A stretch of DNA of 64,000 nt from positions 62,001 through 126,000 of the forward strand of contig JANQBS010000053.1 in NCBI GenBank assembly GCA_033085395.1, written 5' to 3'. The notes under the pieces are model-generated. The model had not been told where the DNA came from. It saw only the letters and a program-made list of their open reading frames with translations, and made no database searches. Both the position numbers and the translations under genes were made by a program. Each line of letters opens with the position of its first letter. Positions within the stretch are counted from its first letter, which is position 1. The DNA comes from Xanthoparmelia taractica (taxonomy: Eukaryota; Ascomycota; Lecanoromycetes; Lecanorales; Parmeliaceae). Of this stretch, positions 56,944-64,000 are shown in pieces.

Positions 56944-59094
56944 TCACTTCTCGTCTTCAGGTTCTCCTACCCCAGCCCCGTCATTAGCAGCGACCTTGCC
57001 AGGTTCCTTACCAGGCGGTGCAGGTTCCTGCTTGCCGACTTCGCCTGCGCCGTACCTGTACGACCATGAGTGCGGATCCTCACCCGAAAGAAAAAAACAG
57101 CATTTGAGATGGGAAAGGAGGAGAGGAGAAAAGACCCACCAAGCAATAACCGCCACCCCCGCAAATGCCGCCAAACAACTGAACACGAGCGCCACGACAC
57201 CCCTGGCCGTGAACCCCTCCGGCAAGCGTCCCGGCGGTTTCGGCGCGCCCGTCAAGTCTAAGAAATCTTGATCGTTGCCAGCGGCGTTGCCGACGGTGGG
57301 GATGTTTTGGGCTTTGCAGGCGTCGAGGTGGGATGGTGGGATGGAGAGGGATTGTTGGAGGAGGGAGGGGGCTTCGATGATGGTGGCGATGAGGCCGGAT
57401 GCGACGTGCCATTCAATGTGGCAGTGGAAGAGCCAAATGCGTGGAGAGGAGGGTGGGGTGTTAGCTGAAAAGTTGAACGGTGAGAGGGGAGGGGATTGAG
57501 AGAAGGAGGAGGGACGGTTATAGTGGGGGAAATAGGCAAGGGAGACTTATCTGGGTTATCGGCTCTGAAGCGTAGGACGATATTTCCCATGGGCCGCACC
57601 ATAATCGTGTCCCGTCTCATGGGCACGGCTGGGAATGTCTCGTTGCCAACGTACTCGCCAGCATCTTCTTCTGAGCGGACAACGGTTTGGAAGGCATGGC
57701 CGTGGAGATGGAAGGGGTGCCTGCCCGAGTCGTTGTTGTTGAGTATTATTTCTATAACGTCATTGTGTTTGAGAACGTAAGGATTGGTATTGACGCCGTA
57801 GACGGCGGCGTTTTCGGCGAGTTCGCCTGCGGAGAGAGCAGTGTAGAGGGTCGGGACCTTGGGGCTGACATAGGTTATCTCGTTGAAGAAGGCGCTACGA
57901 AAGAAAGTCATTTGGGGTACTCGTAGTTGGAGAGAGGAGACACACTAATTGGCTCCGTCTCCAAGGTTACCCATGTTGAGGTCCAGGTTGAAAGAGTAGT
58001 CAACTGGGCCGAGCAGCTCTTCCCCATCTGTTGGTACTAGCGTAAAGTCGTCAAACTCATTGAATTCGTCAAGAAGGGCAGGTGTGGGTAAGGGTGCTTT
58101 ATCATCGTAGACGAGCCAGCCAGTGCTGTTTGGATTGAGTGATTCTGGGACTTTGTCGAACAGAGTCTGCATGGCAATCAGTCTCCAGCTCGATTGTAGG
58201 CTGCTTAAGGCTTACCTGATCCATGCTTCCCACGTACGCATAATTGGTGGAGGTATCATTCTTCATTGTGACGAGGACACTATAACGCTGGGCCGTGGTG
58301 ATATAAATCATATCCGCTTCAGCAGCCTCAGTGTAGATGCCGTCAACTTCCACGATCCGCATAGTGTGGCCCTCAAACCAGAAGTATTGACCAGCAAAAG
58401 CGCCTATGTTGATAATGCGGAACATATAAGTCTTTCCAGGTTCGACTGGCGTTCTGAGATTGTATGTGTCGTTCATAAGGGCAGAGTCTGGTACTGGCTC
58501 AGCTCCCGTTGGGTTGGTCACACTGATGAAACTCTTCATGAGCTCCGGTAGCTGATCGTGATACCAGTCGGACACTGTCAATACCCTCTCCTCATCATAC
58601 TGCCCCTTGTACGGGGAGTCGGGATCATTGACAATCAACGGTCCACGAAGACCATCAGGATACTGAGCAATCTGATGTGAATGATACCAGTATGTACCTG
58701 GTTGATCCATCTACGAACATCTTAGTGTTGGTTTCCATTAGAGGTTCAAAGGACCCACCGTGAAATTGTAAGTGAAAGACCCTCCTGGCTCAATGGGGCA
58801 CTGGGTTGCACCAACAGCACCATCCATTTCCGTGGTGCCATTCTGGTAAATACCGTGGAAGTGAAGGCTTGTGCTTTCGTTGCCAAGTTGGTTGAGTACA
58901 TTCACCACAATACGGTCTCCTACGGTTGCAGTCATGTATGGTATAGGCCATTGGCCGTTGATTCCTATGATCGGTCGATCGAGTAGGCCATCAGGATTGG
59001 CAGTAACCCATGTGATGTTGAAATCGTAAGTGACGGTGGCTGCATGGGTAAGCCAGCCAAAGGAGAGCACAAGAATGCTAGAGAAAGAGAACAT
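56944..59094 (-). CDS. FET3: Fet3-type multicopper ferroxidase
   Basis: Oxidises Fe(II) to Fe(III) at the cell surface and passes it to Ftr1. Six exons on the minus strand: 59,094-58,759; 58,710-58,216; 58,166-57,946; 57,894-57,551; 57,440-57,140; 57,055-56,944; 602 aa, normal for Fet3. A signal peptide (MFSFSSILVLSFGWLTHA) is followed by all four copper motifs: LHFHG (His78, His80), YWYHSH (His122, His124), HPFHLHGH (410-417) and IWLFHCHIEWH (467-477). A C-terminal membrane helix (GVVALVFSCLAAFAGVAVIAW) distinguishes ferroxidases from secreted laccases, and a short polar tail ends the protein. The intron before the HCHIEWH motif has no GT..AG solution that keeps the motif context; ATAAGT...CAC (57,550-57,441) gives NPGIWLFHCHIEWH exactly. 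Divergent from FTR1 with a shared promoter. Confidence 0.93.
57441..57550 (-). other. Predicted AT-AC intron of FET3
   Basis: On the minus strand the intron begins ATAAGTCTCC directly after AACCCAG and ends CTCTCCAC before GCATTTGG. The join restores the conserved NPG-x-W-x-FHCHIEWH motif in frame. A perfect branch-like GCTAACA lies about 20 nt before the AC end. The competing choice, AT..AG ending at 57,465, would insert eight residues (NTPPSSPR) plus an Ala-for-Gly change inside this motif. The ATAAGT start resembles a normal GTAAGT donor with G1 changed to A, i.e. an AT-AC intron of the U2 class. Needs cDNA. Confidence 0.65.
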
Positions 59095-59267
59095 GACGAG
59101 AATTGGGATCTGAGGAGCGAGAAAATTTGATGAGCAGCTGAAGTTGGTGGAGGAAGTCTTGTCAACTACAGGCCGACTTCCGAAGCTCGCGATGCTTCCA
59201 AACCAAGGTACAATTCGTTTCCTCGGCTTCTCTTGCTGGTTGTCTACATTAAAGGTATTATCAGAAG

Positions 59268-59298
59268 ATCAGATAAGATGGCAATTCCAATCTGATAA
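59268..59298 (+). promoter_or_regulatory. Two ATCWGATAA sites 13 bp apart
   Basis: ATCAGATAA at 59,268-59,276 and ATCTGATAA at 59,290-59,298; the second overlaps a CCAAT box at 59,287-59,291. They lie about 175-205 bp upstream of the FET3 start codon, the position expected for iron-dependent control. Binding by an SreA-like GATA factor is inferred from the motif. Confidence 0.7.
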
Positions 59299-59565
59299 CT
59301 TTTTGCTAGTGTGGATCCTGAAGTCGTATTCGTTGCAGCCGTTCGACATGGGAAGTAGCGGTCTTTCTCGGAATTGCAGGGGTAGAGACTCGCAGAAGGG
59401 CTCGATCGCGCCTTCGGACAAAGGGATGGACGATGATCAGCAGTGAAAGACGGACTGTGAAGCCTTGACTTGACGTCTTCCAACGGATGTGGAAAAGCCG
59501 GAGGTGGTGTGATGATGATGAAACGGCAGACTCTTGATCCTTCGGTCTAGCAGGGAGTCAGGCGG

Positions 59566-59574
59566 ATCAGATAA
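59566..59574 (+). promoter_or_regulatory. ATCAGATAA site
   Basis: Perfect match to the SreA-type consensus in the middle of the divergent promoter, followed about 22 bp later by a CCAAT box at 59,597. Confidence 0.6.
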
Positions 59575-60277
59575 ACAAATGTCCTTGGGATTATCCAATG
59601 AGTGGATGACAACTAAGAAGAGAAGGCTGGGCAATCCCGGGCTGTTGGTGCTCACTTTCCGTTTGGAGACGCCAAGTCAAGCCCGAGCTGCACTTGCATT
59701 ACAATTTGTATGCTGAATCAGACGTGTATTCCGAAGCCTTCGGTACGACCGAGCCTGTTCCTTGGCCTAAGTCCAATGGAAAAGGAAAAGATTAGTATAG
59801 AAAAGGTTTTTGTACAGAGTAGAGGTTATCGCCTGGGCATTGCAGACGATGGAACAAGAGTCAAGGTAATGTCTGGTGCTGAATATCAATAATTCATTCA
59901 TAGAGAGCAAAAGTCAGAGAGCCAAGAATAATAATCAGTTGTCGGATAATCTTGCCCCCGCGCTGAGTGGGATGAGAGTTAAAAGTAGGTAATGCAATGC
60001 AAGCGAAAAAATAGAATAATAAAGTAATAATTAATATTCCGTTACTTCGTACGTCGGCCCGGATTTTGCTTTGATCGCGTGAATACCAAGTAGACCGACA
60101 TCGGAAAATCAGCAAATCACTCTCCAATTTGACTTTCACTAATCTGCTTATTTCAGACAAAGGGCGTCGAGACCAACAGTAAGAAGTGGAAGAAAAAAAG
60201 AAGCCAAGTCAACGCAGTTATATTCCTTTTTTGACCAGTGTGGAAAAAATGGATTAAAGTATCACGCTAAGAAGCGG

Positions 60278-60286
60278 ATCTGATAA
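60278..60286 (+). promoter_or_regulatory. ATCTGATAA site
   Basis: Perfect SreA-type consensus about 193 bp upstream of the FTR1 start codon. Confidence 0.65.
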
Positions 60287-60318
60287 AAATCCCTTACCTT
60301 TCTCCCCTTATCAATCTG

Positions 60319-60327
60319 ATCTGATAA
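60319..60327 (+). promoter_or_regulatory. ATCTGATAA site
   Basis: Perfect SreA-type consensus about 150 bp upstream of the FTR1 start codon, preceded directly by a partial copy (AATCTGAT), so the site is nearly doubled. Confidence 0.65.
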
Positions 60328-60478
60328 AATTAATCTCCTCGACCTACCTTCTTCTCCGGACATATATCCTCAAATACTCGCCCTTGAAAGGCCAAAGGGT
60401 GAATTGGAGTGAAAGGACAGATTCTGCGCAGGTTGATCCGGATAGGCCGACTTTGTTGACCGGTCGCAATCGGTCGCC

Positions 60479-61910
60479 ATGACGGTCAATGTATTTGCTG
60501 TGCCTGGTAAGCTTCCCAAGTATATTCGAATCTGTGAGAACTGAAAACAATGCTGATGCATCTTTGCACTGTGAAGTCTTCTTCATCCTTTTCCGCGAGA
60601 CATTGGAAACCAGCATCATTGTCTCCGTTCTCCTCGCTTTCCTCAAGCAGACGCTTGGCCACGACAGTGACCTCGCCACTTACAAGAAGCTTAGGCGCCA
60701 GGTAAGTCTTGGTCACGGCCAATGTCCTCCTTCCATTGCCTTTTCCGGGTTAATACATGTCCAGGTATGGCTTGGCACTATCCTGGGTCTGCTCATTTGC
60801 GTAATCGTCGGTGCCGGCCTAATCGGAGCCTTCTACGGCCTGGGCAAAAACAAATGGTCCAGCACCCAAGACATTTGGGAGGGAGCTTTCAGCATCTTCG
60901 CCTCTCTCGTCATCTCTATTATGGGTGCTGCCCTTCTTCGCGTGTCCAAACTTCAGGACAAGTGGCGTGTCAAGCTCGCCAAAGCGCTCGAGGTCAAAAA
61001 TAGTACCAAGCAGCGTGGCAATCTCCGATCCCGCTTCAAGCTCTGGTGTGAAAAGTACGCCTTGTTCATCTTGCCCTTCATCACCGTTCTTCGTGAGGGT
61101 CTCGAGGCTGTAATATTCATGGGCGGCGTGAGCCTGGGTCTCCCTGCCACCTCATTTCCTCTGGCTGTGGTCACTGGCCTTGCATGCGGCTGCTTGGTCG
61201 GATACTTCATCTACAGGTCAGTCGAGACACTGCGTAAACTCAACAGCAGATGGCTGAACGGATACAGGGGAGGCAACTTCGCTCCAATCCAGACCTTCTT
61301 GATCATCTCAACCTGCTTCTTATATTTGGTCGCTGCAGGCCTCTTCTCCAAAGCCGTCTGGAACTTCGATATGCACAAGGTGGGCCTCACCTTTCACTAC
61401 TGGGTAGCAGATGACGTTTGGCGCTAACCAATCCACAGTGGAGTTCGCTCATTGGAGGAGACGCAGCGGAGACAGGTTCAGGTCCGGGGTCTTACGATAT
61501 TCGTAAAAGCGTTTGGCATGTCAATGTCAGTAATCCGGATCTCGAAATCATGGTTGTTGCTAAATTTACATCGCTGACACAAGAAATAGTGTTGCAATGC
61601 CGAGGTGAACGGTGGCGGAGGATGGGGAATCTTCAACGCCCTGTTCGGATGGGAGAATTCAGCCACCTATGGTTCTGTCCTGTCGTACAACTTTTATTGG
61701 ATTGCAGTCATCATTGCCTTCCTCGCAATGCGGTATAACGAGAGAAAGGGTCACTGGCCATTGATGAAACCCAAAACCGCCCCGTCCGAGAGGAAAGCGA
61801 GCGACAGCGGCAGCGAGGAAGGAGTCGGCATCACATATACCGCGAAGAGTGTCGATGCTCAAAACATCCTGACGAAGGTACGCAGTGTCGGTCCTTCACC
61901 GCCTGCGTAA
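60479..61910 (+). CDS. FTR1: Ftr1-type high-affinity iron permease
   Basis: Membrane partner of Fet3 that imports Fe(III) made by the ferroxidase. Five exons: 60,479-60,506; 60,577-60,701; 60,765-61,379; 61,439-61,525; 61,590-61,910; in-phase GT..AG introns; 391 aa, the usual length. The short first exon gives MTVNVFAVP, and the next begins VFFILFRETLE. Both essential R-E-x-x-E motifs are present: RETLE at residues 16-20 in helix 1 and REGLE at 161-165 in helix 4. Seven hydrophobic helices can be counted, with the C-terminal family block VWHVNCCNAE...FNALFGWENSATYGSVLSYN and a last helix FYWIAVIIAFLAMRY. The polar cytosolic tail is about 60 residues. Divergent from FET3. Confidence 0.95.
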
Positions 61911-62615
61911 CAGCGTTTCTCCGTAACCGCTGAGGGTCTTGCACTGCGTGGCTGAGGTCCATGGTAGAAATGGGCTGTTACTGGCCATACCTTGAATGAA
62001 AGCGATTTGCTTATTCCTGCAGCAGCCTAGGCTAGGCAACGTTGTTCGAAACGGCCATTTATGGGTGGGTTAGGCAGCAGGCATAGACTATTCATTTGTT
62101 TAGTGCCTAGCATGTGAACATAGCTGGCTGGATTATTTGGATGTTGTAGATACGCTCGGTTTCATAGCGAGATGACTTAGGAGAAGAGAAGGATCGATAA
62201 TGATCTGAGTCGTGGTGTAGGTGATGAGGCTCATTGAAAAAGGTGGAAGGATGGCAGTGTTTCAAAACGGCAATCCAGGGTCAGCAAGAAAAAATTCATT
62301 TTGATTGGTCAGCCCTACCGACCGATCATTCGCCTCCCCAGTTCAGTCATTCAGCTTTACTATTTTCAACTTTGTCTGGTTGCCTCATCAGCTTTCTGCC
62401 AATTTGTGCTACCAGATTGACAGGATGGCCTGGCCATATCCTTGAAGTAATTCAAGCAACGCTCAGCTACTGCCCTATGCTAGCCGAGTGCTCACCATTT
62501 ATTCACTGTGCAGCAAGGCCTGCCACCGACTATCCCCAGTCCCCAGCATTTTCTCCATGCCAGAGAAGCAACCGACAAGCCTACTGTCTAGTCCACCTCC
62601 ATCTCTGTCCCCATA
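61911..62615. other. Spacer, no gene seen
   Basis: 3' side of FTR1 and promoter of the BTB-like gene. A plus-strand frame from 62,234 to 62,725 runs into the next gene in another frame and is not credible. Confidence 0.5.
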
Positions 62616-63972
62616 ATGTCTGGAGAAAGAAATGTCACAATACCTCCTTCAGCGACCTTCGCCGAAGCGTCGCCATCTACCGTGGTCATCTCCAAAGACG
62701 GCGACATTCTCATACAGATCAATGACTCTACCACACGCAGTGACCGCTACTATCGGTGTTCGAGGAGCGTGCTACGCAGGGCCTCCGAATACTTCAACGT
62801 ACTGCTAGATCCTGTCAAATTCAGCGAAGGTATTGCTATAGAGTCAAGGCTTCAAGACCTCAAGAGGCAATATAATGATTCTGCGAGTATACCCGCATCG
62901 GAGCTCCCGAAAGCTGTTGTTGCAGACGTCGGCGATCTGCCCAGGGGCTGCGCCTCCACCGCCATCGTTGTCGCGTTGTTCTTCCACATCTTACACGATT
63001 CTTCTACAACCTGGCCGGTCCTACGCGCAGAGTCCGTCAATCTTATAGCATTTCTTTCCATTGTGGCTGACAGGTTCGCCTGTCTAGATGCCATAGCGGA
63101 ATACTTGATACGGAATAGATTGAGAACCGCACTCCTGAAAGATAGGAAGTCCGCTACGCCCCACAAGAGAGAGCTTGAGAATCGTCAAAAGTTGTTGGCG
63201 GGGTTATATTTCCAATTTCCCGAGTGGGTATATCAATGTAGCGCGGCTTTGATCGTTGAGGGTCCAACACGACAGTCGACTATTCGTTCAGACGGTAGCG
63301 AAGATGGAGATCAGGATGGAGAGGACGCTCTATGGTGGAGGCTACCCGGTAGGGTCGAAGGTGCGCTTCTAAGCAGTCTTATGAGATAGCTTGACAGGCG
63401 GCGCTAACCAGCAGACAGAAGAGCTTGCATGTCGACGCGATTACGTCCTAGACACCCTCACTTCCATACAAAAGCACTTCATCAACCTCTACATATCCAG
63501 ACAGCCTCAGTGCAGGCTTGGGTACAACTCATCGCCTCAATGCGATTCATACCAATTGGGCGAGATGATCCGCTTTTTCTCTCGGAAAGGGACTCTACGG
63601 ATTGAAAGCGTCTTTGACCCTGCGCCTGAAGAACTCGAGCCTTACAACGGCAACCTTGACGATATCATAGCTAAGCTCAAGGAATGCCCCTCTTATCAAA
63701 TCGACAGCAATCATACACACTGCGGACTCCGCACTAGGCTGATGTCCATTTTGGAAGGGGTACGGTCGCCCCGACCACTTCTGCAAGTGGGCATATGTCT
63801 TGAGTGTTGGCAGGAGGATAAGAGCAAGGAGAGCTGGCTCGAGAATCCGACAAGGGGTACATGGGTCAGTGCGGGCGAGCGGTTCTATGGTAGGGGCTGT
63901 CGATACCATCGGGATAGTAAAGCCATGTACACGGCGGTGAAGAGAGATTGGACACCTGTTTGCGCAGTCTAG
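62616..63972 (+). CDS. BTB/POZ-like domain protein
   Basis: Two exons, 62,616-63,360 and 63,419-63,972, joined by a 58-nt GT..AG intron, give 432 aa. The N-terminal part has the fungal BTB pattern: VVISKDGDILIQIND, then YYRCSRSVLRRASEYFNVLL, and VALFFHILHDSSTTWPVLRA followed by the ALSIVADRFACLDAI-like helix (FLSIVADRFACLDAIAEYLI). The second half carries blocks usual in this family: LWWRLPGRVEEELACRRDYV, IQKHFINLYIS, QCRLGYNSSPQCDSYQLGEM, and a cysteine near CGLRTRL. Many Pezizomycotina have families of such nuclear or cytosolic proteins, mostly of unknown role. Start chosen at the first ATG of the frame (MSGERNVTIPPS). Confidence 0.82.
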
Positions 63973-64000
63973 CTTGACTTGACTGAGTGGAGCAGCATGA

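Larger units (their letters stand above)
59095..60478. promoter_or_regulatory. Shared FET3-FTR1 divergent promoter
   Basis: 1.4 kb between the start codons of the divergent ferroxidase and permease genes. It contains five perfect ATCWGATAA sites, listed separately, and CCAAT pentamers at 59,287, 59,597 and 59,773. In Aspergillus and relatives ATCWGATAA is the site of the iron-sensing GATA repressor SreA, and CCAAT near such a site is bound by the CBC-HapX complex; the same logic is inferred here. Short open frames inside are not credible genes. Confidence 0.75.

Noticed and set aside
57465..57550. AT-AG version of the FET3 intron
   Set aside because: It inserts eight unrelated residues plus an Ala for Gly inside a motif that is contiguous in multicopper oxidases; the AC end, with a better-placed branch site, fits exactly.
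1..64000. CRISPR arrays, bacterial operons, plasmid or phage features
   Set aside because: None seen; spliced genes and fungal families make a nuclear fungal origin clear.

Overview
The window is nuclear DNA of a filamentous ascomycete (Pezizomycotina; a dothideomycete is my best guess). The evidence is genes split by short 45-130 nt introns with GT..AG borders and CTAAC-like branch sites, fungus-specific families (DUF6594-type, galactose-oxidase/kelch, Fet3/Ftr1, SRA-YDG, Zn2Cys6), polypyrimidine-rich spacers, and an AT-rich island of the kind left by repeat-induced point mutation (RIP). Gene models were spliced by hand from reading frame, intron phase and family motifs. No search or RNA data was available.

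Layout. 0.2-2.0 kb: MFS sugar transporter. 2-6.3 kb: gene-poor, with G-rich and purine-rich repeats. 6.3-10 kb: an unknown protein, a possible protease relic and a small GNAT acetyltransferase. 11-24 kb: an accessory stretch with a secreted protein of unknown function, a broken kelch/galactose-oxidase-like gene, a five-exon secreted cysteine protein, an AT-rich RIP-like block, and a DUF6594-type membrane protein. 25-29.4 kb: a TauD/TfdA-like dioxygenase and a Zn2Cys6 regulator. 29.4-37 kb: poor in long ORFs, but it hides one multi-exon gene and one decayed multi-exon gene on the minus strand, followed by a protein with an F-box-like motif. 37-43 kb: two long, low-complexity proteins of unknown function. 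43-53 kb: two RNA-processing housekeeping genes (long-form tRNase Z and the tRNA pseudouridine synthase Pus7) flanking a secreted chitin-binding protein. 54.5-56.2 kb: an SRA-YDG protein. 56.9-61.9 kb: the reductive high-affinity iron uptake pair, Fet3 multicopper ferroxidase and Ftr1 permease, transcribed divergently. 62.6-64 kb: a BTB/POZ-like protein.

The clearest functional unit is FET3-FTR1. Fet3 oxidises ferrous iron at the cell surface and Ftr1 imports it. Their shared promoter carries five perfect copies of ATCWGATAA, the site bound by SreA-type iron-responsive GATA repressors in other fungi, plus CCAAT boxes. The FET3 coding sequence can be spliced to the conserved copper motif only through an AT-AC intron. 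Most other genes look independent.
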